Part shown: piece by piece, positions 51,104 to 63,782 of the stretch
How the letters are laid out: each line of letters starts with the position of its first letter
Position numbering within the stretch: the first letter of the stretch is position 1
Assembly: GCF_003730195.1 (NCBI RefSeq)
Contig: NZ_QWGG01000001.1
Span: 124,001-188,000 of the forward strand
Source of the DNA: Halosimplex salinum
GTDB lineage: Archaea; Halobacteriota; Halobacteria; Halobacteriales; Haloarculaceae
Direction of reading: 5' to 3'
DNA: 64,000 nt
Translations under genes and position numbers: made by a program
The notes under the pieces: model-generated
Told to the model about the DNA's origin: nothing
Seen by the model: the letters and a program-made list of their open reading frames with translations, nothing else
The model's database searches: none

Positions 51104-53242
51104 TCACTCGTCGTCGAAGAAGGCGGTCAGCAGTTTCTGCTGGGCCTTCCGGAGGTGGTTGTGGAGGGTCGGCGAGGAGACGCCGATGGAGTCGGCGAGT
51201 TCCTCGGCGGTGCTCCCGCGGGGCCACTCGAAGTAGCCGGCGAGGTAGGCCGCGCGGAGGACCGACTGCTGTTTCGAGGTGAGGTCGTCCTCGAGCGAGC
51301 GGCGGAAGCCGTCGGTCGTCTGGACCGGCCGCTCGACCTCCTGTTTCGAGAGGAGCGCCGAGCCCTGGAACGGCGACTGGAAGCCGTTGAACACGGCGCG
51401 CACGTCGGTCTCGGTCGTGAACTCGGCGGTGATGCGCTGGGCGCCGTCCTCGACGAGGAACTCGACGACGTGTCCGCCCAGTTCGGTGAGCGTGGTCGCC
51501 GGTTCCTCGCCGTCGACGACGAACTCGACGAGGTAGCTCTCGTCGTAGTCGCGGATCAACCTGGCGTTCTCGATGCTGTCCACGTCGGCGGCGAACTCGA
51601 CGGCTTCCTCGGGCGAGGTCCCGCGCATCGTCACGAAGTACAGGAGCGACCCCCCTTCGCCGGGGACGATCCCCTGGAGTTCGAACGAGGCGCCGAGGTG
51701 CTCGCTGGCGGTGACGAAGAAGGCGCGCTCGCTCTCGACGCGGAACTCCAGTTCGATGACGCTGTCGGCGAGCAGGAGGTTCTTGCGCTTGATGTCGGTG
51801 ATCGCCTGTCCGATCTGCCAGCCGAGCGTGGCGAGCAGGCGTCGCTCGTCGGGACCGAACGCGTCGTCCCCGGTGGTCCCGAGCGCGAGGAGACCGTGGG
51901 TCGTGTCACCGTAGGTCAGCGGGACGATCGCGATAGACGGGTCGGGCGGCTGCTCGCCGTTCTCGGCCGCCAGCGACGGCGGACGGAGTTCGCGGGTGCC
52001 GTTCCCGAGCACGCGGACGGCGTCGGGTCGGCCGCTCCGGGCGGTTCGAAGGTCGTCGTCCTCGGTCGTCGCCTCCGCGAGCGCCTCGGCGACGGACTCG
52101 TCGACGCCGGCCCAGGCCGTCGAGACGACGCCGCGGTCGCCGGTAGTCGACCCCATCCACGCGAACGAGTAGGCGTCGGTCGCGGCGAGGCGGTCGCAGA
52201 TCCGGACCCCGACCTCGGTGCGTTTCGAGGCGGTCCCGAGCACGTCCGTTGCCACACCGAGCGCCTCGATAGCGCCGGTCACTCGCGGGAGCGTCCGCGG
52301 CCGGTCGGTCGGCTCCGTCGACTCGTCACCGTCGGGTTCGACGAACGCGGCGACGTGAGCGCTCCCGTCTGCCAGCGGTGCGGCGACCTGGACCGCGTCG
52401 ACCCGGTCGCCGTCGCGGCCGACGAGGCGCACCCGAGTGGCGCCGTCGACGTCGTCGAGCGCTCCCCCGTCGTCCGCCGCGTAGAGGCGCTCGACCGGCG
52501 TTCCGGTGAGGTCGCCGTTCGGATAGCCCGTCAGATTCGTGAGTCGGTCGTTGGCGTACTCGACCGTGCCGTCGCCGTCGGTGACGAGGACCCCGAGGTC
52601 CGCCGTCGCGAGCGCGCGGCCCAGCGCCGCCGGGTCCCACTCCGCGCCCGGTCCGGGGAGGCCCGCCCGTTCGAGCTCGCCGAGGACGGCGTCCACGTCC
52701 ACCGGGTCGAGGTGTCGACAGAGGCTCTCGAGACCGGCCCACGGGCCGACGGCGAGCACGACCCGCGGGTCGACGTCCTCGTCGTGGACGAGGCGGCGCG
52801 CGTAGTAGCGACAGAGGTCCGCCGAGGAGACGTCCGCGAGGGTCTCGTCGCCCGTCACCGACGCGGCGCGGTCCGCGACTTCCGACAGTAACATCTGGAT
52901 CCGCCGCGGCGTCACGTCGACGAGGCGGTCCGAGTCGGCGACCCCCTGCTCGTTGACGTAGCGCCTGACGGCCGCCCGGACCGACGACGGGACGTACGCC
53001 TCCCGCGTCGGTTCGCCGTCGTCGTCCGTGACAGACAGGCGGTGGTGGGTCCCGTTCTCCGTCGAGCGAGCGACGAAGTCCGACGGCCTGACGCGCGCTA
53101 TCTCGGGCGGCCGGAGCCCCACCTCCCCACAGAGCCGGACGACCAGCGCCTCCCTGTAGGTCGCCGCCGACTGCCGCAACTGGTCGTACGCCTCGTCCCC
53201 GAGGCCGTCAGCGTGGGCCCCACCCACTCCTGTCCCTTGCAT
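51104..53242 (-). CDS. Bat-type (bacterio-opsin activator) regulator with PAS, GAF and HTH_10 domains and degenerate integrase-like N-terminus
   Basis: A 712-residue haloarchaeal regulator. Residues about 20-185 resemble a tyrosine-recombinase catalytic domain (LVVRLCGEVGLRPPEIARVRPSDF, then YVPSSVRAAVRRYV, RRIQMLLSEVADRA, DLCRYYARRLVHDEDVDP) but the His-x-x-Arg and Tyr pattern is not intact, so it is likely a non-catalytic fold. A PAS domain (ADLGVLVTDGDGTVEYANDRLTNLTGYP) spans 205-300, a GAF domain 330-500, the Bat-specific middle domain 500-640, and the HTH_10 DNA-binding domain ends the protein (LTSKQQSVLRAAYLAGYFEWPRGSTAEELADSIGVSSPTLHNHLRKAQQKLL). It lies between two acs-type genes. Confidence 0.8.
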   Translation of the reverse strand: MQGTGVGGAHADGLGDEAYDQLRQSAATYREALVVRLCGEVGLRPPEIARVRPSDFVARSTENGTHHRLSVTDDDGEPTREAYVPSSVRAAVRRYVNEQGVADSDRLVDVTPRRIQMLLSEVADRAASVTGDETLADVSSADLCRYYARRLVHDEDVDPRVVLAVGPWAGLESLCRHLDPVDVDAVLGELERAGLPGPGAEWDPAALGRALATADLGVLVTDGDGTVEYANDRLTNLTGYPNGDLTGTPVERLYAADDGGALDDVDGATRVRLVGRDGDRVDAVQVAAPLADGSAHVAAFVEPDGDESTEPTDRPRTLPRVTGAIEALGVATDVLGTASKRTEVGVRICDRLAATDAYSFAWMGSTTGDRGVVSTAWAGVDESVAEALAEATTEDDDLRTARSGRPDAVRVLGNGTRELRPPSLAAENGEQPPDPSIAIVPLTYGDTTHGLLALGTTGDDAFGPDERRLLATLGWQIGQAITDIKRKNLLLADSVIELEFRVESERAFFVTASEHLGASFELQGIVPGEGGSLLYFVTMRGTSPEEAVEFAADVDSIENARLIRDYDESYLVEFVVDGEEPATTLTELGGHVVEFLVEDGAQRITAEFTTETDVRAVFNGFQSPFQGSALLSKQEVERPVQTTDGFRRSLEDDLTSKQQSVLRAAYLAGYFEWPRGSTAEELADSIGVSSPTLHNHLRKAQQKLLTAFFDDE

Positions 53243-53454
53243 CTGCGGATCGTTTCGGGTATTCGGGTAGAACGAAATAAATCGTTCGGCCGTACGCCTG
53301 CATTTACAGGCCGCTCCCACTCTGAAAGCTACCGGGTATCGACAGGTCGGTTCGCGCGACGACTACGCGTTTCGTGAAGTCACAATCGGCGAAACGCGGG
53401 CGTGCGACGCTCCGGCCCGGTCGGCGGCGTGGCCGCTGCGTCGGCCCGGCGACC

Positions 53455-55374
<1,920 letters not shown>

Positions 55375-55613
55375 CCTGTAGGATTCGCGCGGGCATCGAC
55401 ATAAATGATCCGCGCCGCTCGACCACCCGGCGGCGTCGTCCCGCCGACACGCGATCGGTCCCCTCGACGGGACGCGGGGCCGCGACAGTCACTCGAACGA
55501 TATCGCCACTCCGTCGGCCCGGAGTCGGGTACTCGCCAGGAACGGCAGATCGACCCATACGACCCCTCTCGGACCCCGGATTCGTTATCCGAATCGATAA
55601 TTCGCGGCGTGGG

Positions 55614-55635
55614 TTTTTATACAACATTGATGTTG
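55614..55635 (+). promoter_or_regulatory. TATA box and inverted repeat of the transducer gene
   Basis: TTTTTATAC (55614-55622) lies 25-33 bp before the ATG at 55647, giving a leaderless transcript. CAACAT (55622-55627) and ATGTTG (55630-55635) form an inverted repeat between the TATA box and the transcription start, an ideal repressor position. Confidence 0.6.
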
Positions 55636-55646
55636 AATCGCGTACG

Positions 55647-57602
55647 ATGACACAGCACACACCCGAAGCGGTACTCCGCCGGCTCCGAAAGCGAGTCGGC
55701 GGCGGGCCGCCGGCCGAACCAGACGGCGGGGTGGTAGTCGACGATGCGAGCGGGTCGCTCATCGAGCGGTACGACCCCGACCTCGACGCCCTCGAATCGG
55801 TGTACGGCGGCACCGAAGCGGCCGCGGTCGGCGACCGACACGTCCGCGACCCGTTCTCGCTCGGCGACGACGCGCTCGGCGACCTGGTCGCGGAGTACCG
55901 GGCGGCGGGGATCGGCGCGCGGGAGTTCGCCGCGTCCCAGCGGGTCGTCTCGGACGCGCTCGTCGACGCGGTGTTCGACCGTCTCCGCGACGAACTCGAC
56001 GCCGCGGCGCACGACGCGCTCGACGACGCTCGGGGTGACCTCCGCGACGGCCTTCGGAGTGCGAACGACGTGTTCACGGCGGGTGCGGCGGCCTACGACG
56101 CGAGCGAGACCACGGAGACGACGGAGCAGGTCAGCAGCGACGCTGCCGCCGCCGGCGACAGTCGCGAGGGGCTGAGAAGCGACGCGCTGGACTACCACGA
56201 CGTGCTCCACCACATCGGGACGCCGCTGTTCGTGCTCGGCCCCGGCGGAGACATCCTCACGTGGAACGCGCAGCTAGAGGCGCTGACCGGCGTCTCCGAG
56301 CCTGACGCGATGGAGATGGAGATGGCGAGTATGGCCTTCTACCCGGACGGCCGGCGAGGGAAGACGCTCGCGGACAAAGTGATCGATGCGCCCGAGCGGA
56401 CCGACGAAGAGTACGACGTACCGAGAGTCGAGGACGCCTCGTTCACGCTGTACCGGGACACGAGCGTGATGCAGGACCAGCACGGCGAGGACGTCCACAT
56501 CTCGTTCTCCGCCGCCCCGATCTACGACGACGACGGCGAACTGGTCGGGGTCGTCGAGATGGTGCAGGACCGGACGTCGGACGTCCTCCGCCACGAGCAG
56601 ACGGCGAGTCTCGTCACCGAACTGGAGGAGACGATGCGCGCCATCCAGTCGGGTGACCTCAAGGCCCGGGCGTCGTTCGACAACGAGGACGGTCACGTCG
56701 ACGAGTCGCTGCTGAACGTCGTCGGCGAACTCAACGAGATGGCCGGGACGCTGGAGCGACTCATCCAGCAGGTCGAGGGGAACGCGGGCGAACTGGCGGC
56801 CGCGACCGACGAGTCCGCCGACGCGGCAGTCGACATCGAGGGCTCGGTCGTCGAGCAAAACGAGATCCTCGCCGAAGCGGCCGAGGACATCCAGAACGTC
56901 AGCGCGACGATGGAGGAGATCGCCGCCACCTCGAACGAGGTCAGCGCCGCGGCCGGTCGGGCGAAGTCCGCCGTCGACGAGGGAGCGACCGCGAGCGAGG
57001 AGGCACAGGCGGTCACGGACGAACTGACGGACACGAGCGACGAGCTCGTGAACAGCGTCACCGGCCTCGAAGAGCGCATGGACGAGGTCAGCGAGATCAT
57101 CGAGATCATCGCCGACGTGGCCGAGCAGACGAACATGCTCGCGCTGAACGCGAACATCGAGGCGGCCCGCGCCGGCGAGTCCGGCGAGGGCTTCGCCGTC
57201 GTCGCCGACGAGGTCAAGACGCTCGCCACGGAGACCAGCGAGTACGCGGACCGCATCTCCCGGTCGGTCACCGAGATCCAGGAGCAGGCGACCGACACCG
57301 TCGACACGGTCGAGGCGTCCAACCGACAGATCCAGCGCGCCGAGGAGGAGATCTCCGAGGCGCTCGACGCCCTCGACGACATCGCCGACGCGGTCGACGA
57401 GACCGCCAGCGGCATCGAGGAGGTCGCCGACGCCAACGACAGCCAGGCCGACGCCATCGAGGGCGTCACGACGACCATCGAGGACGCCCGCGAACACGCC
57501 GAGGACGCGGAGGCGGCCGCCCGCCGGATCGTCGAGACGACCGAATCGCAGACCCAGTCGGTCACGGACCTCGTCGAGAGCGTCGAACAGCTCCACAACT
57601 AG
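55647..57602 (+). CDS. Soluble methyl-accepting chemotaxis transducer with PAS domain
   Basis: A 651-residue cytoplasmic transducer with no transmembrane segment. Residues 1-160 are an uncharacterised helical domain ([39 protein letters not shown]); 180-310 is a PAS domain ([33 protein letters not shown] ... [28 protein letters not shown]). A HAMP-like linker follows, then the signalling coiled coil with the hairpin tip [44 protein letters not shown] near 485-528, which contacts CheA and CheW. The stimulus is unknown. No che genes are adjacent. Confidence 0.88.
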   Translation: MTQHTPEAVLRRLRKRVGGGPPAEPDGGVVVDDASGSLIERYDPDLDALESVYGGTEAAAVGDRHVRDPFSLGDDALGDLVAEYRAAGIGAREFAASQRVVSDALVDAVFDRLRDELDAAAHDALDDARGDLRDGLRSANDVFTAGAAAYDASETTETTEQVSSDAAAAGDSREGLRSDALDYHDVLHHIGTPLFVLGPGGDILTWNAQLEALTGVSEPDAMEMEMASMAFYPDGRRGKTLADKVIDAPERTDEEYDVPRVEDASFTLYRDTSVMQDQHGEDVHISFSAAPIYDDDGELVGVVEMVQDRTSDVLRHEQTASLVTELEETMRAIQSGDLKARASFDNEDGHVDESLLNVVGELNEMAGTLERLIQQVEGNAGELAAATDESADAAVDIEGSVVEQNEILAEAAEDIQNVSATMEEIAATSNEVSAAAGRAKSAVDEGATASEEAQAVTDELTDTSDELVNSVTGLEERMDEVSEIIEIIADVAEQTNMLALNANIEAARAGESGEGFAVVADEVKTLATETSEYADRISRSVTEIQEQATDTVDTVEASNRQIQRAEEEISEALDALDDIADAVDETASGIEEVADANDSQADAIEGVTTTIEDAREHAEDAEAAARRIVETTESQTQSVTDLVESVEQLHN

Positions 57603-57737
57603 CCGAGCGGCGTCGCGCTGGCGTCTCCGTTCTCTGTACCTTTCGTCCGGGCCATCACCGCACGACCGTTCAGACACACCGCTGACGCTCTCGGGACGTG
57701 TGAAACAGAAGAAAACGTCGTCCCGTCCGCGGGACGC

Positions 57738-58424
57738 TCAGTCGTACAGTTCGGCGGCGCGCTCGCCGAGCGGACCGGGGCTGGTCCGGCCGGTCACGGC
57801 GTCGAGCAGGTCGCCGTCCTCGAAGAAGACGACCGCGGGCGCGGCGTTGACCTTGTGTTCGCGGCAGAAGTCCGGGCACTGCTCGCCGTCGAGGCCGCCC
57901 ACGGCGGCGTCCGCGGGGAGCGCGGACAGTATCTCGTCCAGTTCCTCCTTCATGCCCTCACAGGGCGCACAGCCGCGTTTCCACACCGTCACCACCGCCC
58001 GGTCGTGGTCGGCGAGGAACTCCGCGTAGCTGTCGTCGTCGAGCTCCGTCACCGCTCCGGGCACCGGCGAGTCCGGCCCGACCTCGGCGACGATGTTGGC
58101 CATCTGCGCCAGCTCCTCGACGCCGTAGCCGTCGAGCCGTGCGGACAGCGTCAGGTACGTCGCGAACTCCTCCCGGGTGACCTGGAGGCGGTCGACCCGC
58201 TCGGCGGCCGCCTCCGGGGAGGGGAGGTCGAACGCGTCGGCGACCGAGCGGTGGAACTCCGCCTCGTCCACGTCGAGGTACGTGTCGTAGTAGATGTGGC
58301 GTGACTGTTCGAAGTCGTCGCTCGTGGTTATCTCGTCGGTCGCTTCGTCGTGGTCGAGGACGCCCTCGTCGACGAGGGCGTCGATGTGTGCGTCGACCGT
58401 CGGTTCGTCCATAGTTCGTGACAT
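57738..58424 (-). CDS. Thioredoxin-domain protein with helical N-terminal region
   Basis: A 228-residue protein. Residues 1-130 are acidic and helical without a recognised domain; residues about 135-225 are a thioredoxin fold with the active site VTVWKRGCAPCEGMKEEL (CAPC) and cis-Pro loop KVNAAPAVVFFEDG. Start codons at 58424 and 58412 are both possible. It begins 6 bp after the livF-type stop, so it may be the last gene of the transporter operon, an uncommon combination. Confidence 0.75.
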   Translation of the reverse strand: MSRTMDEPTVDAHIDALVDEGVLDHDEATDEITTSDDFEQSRHIYYDTYLDVDEAEFHRSVADAFDLPSPEAAAERVDRLQVTREEFATYLTLSARLDGYGVEELAQMANIVAEVGPDSPVPGAVTELDDDSYAEFLADHDRAVVTVWKRGCAPCEGMKEELDEILSALPADAAVGGLDGEQCPDFCREHKVNAAPAVVFFEDGDLLDAVTGRTSPGPLGERAAELYD

Positions 58425-58430
58425 TGTAGA

Positions 58431-59170
<740 letters not shown>

Positions 59171-59174
<4 letters not shown>

Positions 59175-59932
59175 AGCTCGACACCTCCCAGATACGCCTC
59201 CTGCACGCTCGGATCGCCCTGGACCTCGTCGGGCGGCCCCTCCGCGATGATACTGCCGCGGTTGAGGACGGCGATGCGGTCGGAGACGCTGAAGACGATC
59301 TCCATGTCGTGTTCGACCAGCAGGATGGTCAGGTCCATCTCTTCCTGGAGGTCCTCGATCAGTTCGACCGTCGACTGGGTCTCCTCCGGGGACATGCCGG
59401 CGGTCGGCTCGTCCATCAGGAGGAGCGCCGGTTCGCTCGCCAGCGCGATGCCGATCTCGAGCCGGCGTTTGTCCCCGTAGGGGAGGTCGGCCGCGGTCGT
59501 GTCCTTCTGCGAGCGCAGGCCGACGGCCTCCAGGGTGTCCAGGGTGCGCTGCTGGACCGCCGGGTAGCTGCTCCGGTGTTTCAGGAAGTTGAACCGGAAC
59601 GAGCCGTGTTCGGCGCCGAACGAGGCGATGTTGGCGTTCTCCTCGACGGTGAGTTCCGGGAAGATCGAGGCCGTCTGGAACGACTTCCCGATGCCTCGCT
59701 GGACCACCTCGTGGGGTTCGAGGTCGGTTATCGGGTCGCCCTCGAAGAAGATCTCGCCCTCCGTCTCTTCGAGCATCCGCGTGATCAGGTTGATCAGCGT
59801 GGACTTGCCGGCGCCGTTGGGACCGATGAGCGAGACCAGTTCGCCCTCCTCGATGGTGAGGTTCACGTGGTCGGTCGCGACGAGGCCCCCGAACTCCTTG
59901 ACGAGGTCGCGGGTCTCGAGGATCGCGGTCAT
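59171..59932 (-). CDS. livG: Branched-chain amino acid-type ABC transporter ATPase LivG
   Basis: A 253-residue ABC ATPase. Walker A is SLIGPNGAGKSTLINLI, the Q-loop SFQTASIFPELTVEENAN, the signature region DLPYGDKRRLEIGIALA (degenerate LSGGQ as usual in LivG) and Walker B ALLLMDEPTAGMSPEET. Its start overlaps the livM stop by ATGA and its stop overlaps the livF start. Confidence 0.92.
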
Positions 59933-61059
59933 CGCTCGTCACCTCCGATGGCGTCGGCGACTCTGTCGCGGAGCCAGTCGACCCGGCCCCAGATGCCGTG
60001 GGGCATCGTGGCGACGACGGCGATGAAGACGATGCCGAGGATCATGTGCCAGAACTCGCCAATCACGGGCATCCCGCTGACGATGTTGGCGACGTACATG
60101 TAGAGCCCGGCACCGAAGACGGGGCCGAACAGCGACCCGACGCCCCCGAGAACGGTGATGACGACGATGTCGCCGCTGACCGTCCAGTTGAGGGTGTTCT
60201 CGATCGGGACGAACGAGCGCTGGATGACGTAGAGGCTCCCCGCGAGGCCTGCGAACGCCCCCGAGAGGATGAACGCCATCAGCTTGTAGCGCCAGACGTT
60301 CAGTCCGACGAACTCGGCGCGCTGTTCGTTCTCGCGGATCGCCCGCAGGACGGCGCCGTAGGGCGAGTTGAGGATGCGATAGCCGACCACGACGGAGAGG
60401 ATCATCGCGGCGCCGACGAACACGTACATCCACGAGTCGACGAACGCCTCCGGGACGAACGGGACGGCCCGGCCGAGGTCGACGACGCCGAAGAGCGACC
60501 CGACCTGGACGCCGGTGAACCCGTTCTCGCCGCCGGTGATGTCGCCGAGCGGCGACAGGAAGATGTAGTAGATCATCTGTCCGAACGCAAGCGTGAGGAT
60601 GGCGAAGTAGATCCCGCCGCGGCGCAGGGAGATCCAGCCGATGATCCACGCCATCAGGACCGCCGTGAGCGTCCCGACGAGTATCATCGCGAGCGGGCTC
60701 CCGGTCACGTTCGCGCTGAAGATGCCCGCGGCGTACGCCGAGGTCCCCCAGAAGATCGCGTGCCCGAAGGACAGCAGGCCGGTGAAGCCCAGCAGGAGGT
60801 CGTAGCCCAGCGCGAAGATGCCCCAGATGAGCGTCAGCGTGAGCAGGTTGTGGTACCAGCTGTACTCGCTGGGGAGGCCCAGCTGGGTCGGGAGCGTCAC
60901 CAGCACGAACGGAGCGAGCGCGACGCCCAGGATCGTGAGGGCCGCGACGGTCGACTCGTTGTCGTGGATCTGACGCCACCGTTCGTACAGGGTGGGCGAC
61001 TCGTCGACGGGTTCGGAGTCCGCCTCGGTCTCCGCGGCCGAGCCGACTTCGTCGCTCAT
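59929..61059 (-). CDS. livM: Branched-chain amino acid-type ABC transporter permease LivM
   Basis: A 376-residue permease with about nine transmembrane helices. After an acidic N-terminal 30 residues come the helices, the family segment LLGFTGLLSFGHAIFWGTSAYAAG and IRENEQRAEFVGLNVWRYKLMAFILSGAFAGLAGSLYVIQ. The C-terminus is acidic-basic (VDWLRDRVADAIGGDER). Coupled by ATGA to livH and livG. Confidence 0.9.
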   Translation of the reverse strand: MSDEVGSAAETEADSEPVDESPTLYERWRQIHDNESTVAALTILGVALAPFVLVTLPTQLGLPSEYSWYHNLLTLTLIWGIFALGYDLLLGFTGLLSFGHAIFWGTSAYAAGIFSANVTGSPLAMILVGTLTAVLMAWIIGWISLRRGGIYFAILTLAFGQMIYYIFLSPLGDITGGENGFTGVQVGSLFGVVDLGRAVPFVPEAFVDSWMYVFVGAAMILSVVVGYRILNSPYGAVLRAIRENEQRAEFVGLNVWRYKLMAFILSGAFAGLAGSLYVIQRSFVPIENTLNWTVSGDIVVITVLGGVGSLFGPVFGAGLYMYVANIVSGMPVIGEFWHMILGIVFIAVVATMPHGIWGRVDWLRDRVADAIGGDER

Positions 61060-62045
61060 GCCGTCACCTCCTCGGAGCCGAGCAGTCCCTGTGGTCGCGT
61101 CAACAGGACGACGACCGCGAGCGCGTAGATACCGACCTGCGCCCAGGGAGTGAAGTTGATCGAGAGGCTGCCAAGCGAGACGGTCCCCAGCGAGATGAGC
61201 GTCACCTGTACCATCCCGATGAGCGTCCCGCCGAGCACCGCACCGCGGATGGAACCGACGCCACCGATGACGACGGTCAGGAAGGCGGGGACGAGGATGG
61301 TCATCCCGATCTCGGGGTTGATGTTCGAGAGGGGCGCGCCGACCACGCCCGCGACGCCGGCGAGTCCGGCGCCGATCCCGAACATCACGAGGTACGGTCG
61401 AGTGATGCGTATCCCGAGCAGTCGGACCATCTCCGGGTCACGAGTGCCGGCCTTGACGACGAGGCCGAAGTCGGTGTACTCGACGATGGCGTACACGGCG
61501 ATGACGAGCGTGGCCGTGATCGCGATCACCCACACGCGCCAGACGTCGATCGTCACGGCCGAGAGCGGGACGCCGACCGGCCCCGAGAACGGGATGCCGC
61601 CGGCGATCTCGCTCGGGATGTCGTACGTGTAGCTCCGCGGGCCGATCAGCGCGTGGATCAGCTCCTGGACGACGATCGCGAGGCCGAAGGTGACCAGGAT
61701 CTGGTCGGTGTCCGGGCGGTCGTAGAACGGGCGAGCCACGAATCGCTCCATCGCGAGTCCCACCACGAACACGATGGGGGGCACGATCACGAGCGCGGCG
61801 ATGAAGCCCCAGCCGAGGCCGAGCGTCGGGAACCCCCACTCGGCGAGCTGTCCGTTCGCGATCGATATCTGCTGGGTGATCAACAGGCCGATGTAGGCGC
61901 CGACCACGTAGAGGGCGCCGTGGGCGAAGTTGACGAACTTCAGCGTCCCCAGGATGATCGAGAGCCCGATGGCCAGCAAGACGTAGATCGCGCCGGTCTG
62001 GAGGCCGTTGACGAGCAGGACGACGAGCTCTCCGACGAGGCTCAC
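61056..62045 (-). CDS. livH: Branched-chain amino acid-type ABC transporter permease LivH
   Basis: A 329-residue permease with about eight transmembrane helices. Family segments are LVNGLQTGAIYVLLAIGLSIILGTLKFVNFAHGALYVVGAYIG and GLGAGLAGVAGVVGAPLSNINPEIGMTILVPAFLTVVIGGVGSIRGA-type text near the C-terminus. First gene of the livH-M-G-F unit; two TATA-like sites lie upstream at 62116-62127 and 62141-62150, so it has its own promoter separate from livJ. Confidence 0.9.
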   Translation of the reverse strand: MSLVGELVVLLVNGLQTGAIYVLLAIGLSIILGTLKFVNFAHGALYVVGAYIGLLITQQISIANGQLAEWGFPTLGLGWGFIAALVIVPPIVFVVGLAMERFVARPFYDRPDTDQILVTFGLAIVVQELIHALIGPRSYTYDIPSEIAGGIPFSGPVGVPLSAVTIDVWRVWVIAITATLVIAVYAIVEYTDFGLVVKAGTRDPEMVRLLGIRITRPYLVMFGIGAGLAGVAGVVGAPLSNINPEIGMTILVPAFLTVVIGGVGSIRGAVLGGTLIGMVQVTLISLGTVSLGSLSINFTPWAQVGIYALAVVVLLTRPQGLLGSEEVTA

Positions 62046-62115
62046 GCTCGTCTCACCTCGATCGGCCGGGGCTGGTCGGCGGTGCAGTCCATAGTCTGGG
62101 TGTGAATGCCATTCA

Positions 62116-62150
62116 TGATATTTTATCGTCGGGGAATCACGTATATAATT
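62116..62150 (-). promoter_or_regulatory. Promoter region of livHMGF with two TATA-like boxes
   Basis: On the minus strand AATTATATAC (62141-62150) and GATAAAATATC (62117-62127) are both good TATA candidates before livH, giving possible leaders of about 70 and 47 nt. Two starts would allow alternate control. Confidence 0.5.
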
Positions 62151-62176
62151 GTAAGGGGTGGAGAGAGTCGGCGTCG

Positions 62177-63568
62177 TTACTCGTCGCCGTACTCGCCGAG
62201 TTCACACTCCGCAGCGGGGCCTTCGTCGCAGCCGTAGCCCACGTCGTCGCGCGAGGTGATGTCGACGATCTCGAAGAAGTTGCCGCCTTCCTGCTCCGAC
62301 TCGGGGAGACCGCGGACGACGGGGATCGCACGCTGTGCCTGGTGGTCACAGGCGCGCATCGTCTCCTCGCCCATGCCGATGTTGTCGTAGTCGTAGTCCT
62401 CGAGTTCGCGGATCACTTCGGGCGGGTAGAACGTGCCCGCTCGCTCGGCGGCGGCCGCGTACTGGAGCGTCTGCGCGTATGCGAGCTGGGCCGGGCCGGA
62501 CGGACTGCGGCCGTCGTACTCCTCGCCGAACACCTCGGCGAACTGGTTCGACGGCTCGTTGTCGATCTGGGAGTCCCACGCGATGGTCCCGTAGATGCCG
62601 TCGATGGCTCCGCTCGCGGCCTCGGCCATCGGGCGGTTGTACAGCGGCATCACGATCTCCATGTCCTCGTCGATGCCGGCGTCGACGGCGTCCGTGAGGG
62701 AGTTCGCGCCGTCCAGGCCGTAGTGGTTGAGGAAGAGGACGTCCGCCCCGGAGCTCTGGGCCTCCGAGAGGTACGACGAGAAGTCGCTGGTGTCGAGCGG
62801 CGTCGCGACGCTGTCGACCTCGTTCCAGCCCGCCTCCTCGAAGAACTGCTTCATCGACGCCTGCTGGGTCTGCCCCCACGAGTAGTCGGCGTACAGCTGG
62901 TAGAAGTCCAGGTCGTCGCCGTACTCCTCGGTGACGACGGGCGTGAGCGCCTGCCCGGTCATGTAGGCGTTGAACATCTCCCGGAAGCTGTAGCGCACGC
63001 AGTCCTTCCCGGTGGTGTCGTTGGAGTGGGTCAGACAGCACATGAACAGGACCTTCTCGCGCTGTGCGACGCCCTGCTGTGCGATGGCGACTGCGCTCGA
63101 GGAGCCGCCGGAGAACATGATCACGTCGTCGCGCTGGACCATCCGCGAGGCCGACTCGTCCGCCGCGGAGGCGTCGGTCGCCGTGTCGCCCTCCACGAAG
63201 TCGATCTCGTAGTCGAGGACGCCCTCACCCGAGAGGTCCTCGAACTCGTCGACCCATCCGCCCCCGTTGTTGAGGTGCTCGACGGCGAGTTCGTAGGCTC
63301 GCAGCTCGTCCTCGCCCTCCGAGGAGTAGGGACCGGACTTCGGGACGTTGAAGCCGAACGTGGCAGTGTCTCCGTCGATCGGGTAGTTGCCCAGCGCGGG
63401 GTAGTCGTCCCCGCCGTCGCCGCCACCGCCGCCGCCGTCGCCGTCACCGTCACCGTCTCCGTCGCCACCTTCGCTACAGCCCGCCAGTCCGACCAGGCCG
63501 ACGGTTCCAGCCGCACCCGCGTTTTTCAGTAGCCCACGCCGCGAAACGGATTTGCCATCGTGTGACAT
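62177..63568 (-). CDS. livJ: Branched-chain amino acid-type ABC transporter substrate-binding lipoprotein
   Basis: A 463-residue periplasmic-type binding protein (LivJ/urea/amide family). The N-terminus SRRGLLKNAGAAGTVGLVGLAGC is a Tat signal with lipobox, followed by an acidic Gly/Asp linker. The binding fold includes TFGFNVPKSGPYSSEGEDELRAYELAVEHLN, MFSGGSSSAVAIAQQGV, and DLDFYQLYADYSWGQTQQASMKQFFEEAGW. The start is ATG 63568; a TATA-like box with a palindrome lies 25-48 bp upstream, giving a nearly leaderless transcript. It precedes livHMGF by 131 bp and provides the solute. Confidence 0.92.
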   Translation of the reverse strand: MSHDGKSVSRRGLLKNAGAAGTVGLVGLAGCSEGGDGDGDGDGDGGGGGGDGGDDYPALGNYPIDGDTATFGFNVPKSGPYSSEGEDELRAYELAVEHLNNGGGWVDEFEDLSGEGVLDYEIDFVEGDTATDASAADESASRMVQRDDVIMFSGGSSSAVAIAQQGVAQREKVLFMCCLTHSNDTTGKDCVRYSFREMFNAYMTGQALTPVVTEEYGDDLDFYQLYADYSWGQTQQASMKQFFEEAGWNEVDSVATPLDTSDFSSYLSEAQSSGADVLFLNHYGLDGANSLTDAVDAGIDEDMEIVMPLYNRPMAEAASGAIDGIYGTIAWDSQIDNEPSNQFAEVFGEEYDGRSPSGPAQLAYAQTLQYAAAAERAGTFYPPEVIRELEDYDYDNIGMGEETMRACDHQAQRAIPVVRGLPESEQEGGNFFEIVDITSRDDVGYGCDEGPAAECELGEYGDE

Positions 63569-63592
63569 ACCCAGACACCTGACGACCACCAT

Positions 63593-63615
63593 CATAATAG
63601 TTGTGCATAATTATG
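63593..63615 (-). promoter_or_regulatory. livJ promoter with palindrome
   Basis: On the minus strand CTATTATGA (63593-63601) is a TATA-like box 25-33 bp before ATG 63568. The perfect palindrome CATAATTATG (63606-63615) lies directly upstream, where activators or BRE-blocking repressors bind. Confidence 0.5.
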
Positions 63616-63782
63616 GAAAATGATAGTGACACACCCGTCGAATCGCCCGTCCGTGGCGAGTTAGTGCCTTCGTGGGAACCACTCGCCGGACGGGGAGAAG
63701 CCCGAGGGCCGGTGGTCCGGGTCGTCTCGCGGGGCGCACGTCGCGGAGACGGACGCGCCGAAGCGGGCGTCTCCGGCCGGAC

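Noticed and set aside
51104-53242. A true integrase gene in the regulator
   Set aside because: The N-terminal region lacks the intact R-HxxR-Y set and is fused to PAS/GAF/HTH_10, so it is treated as a degenerate domain of a regulator.
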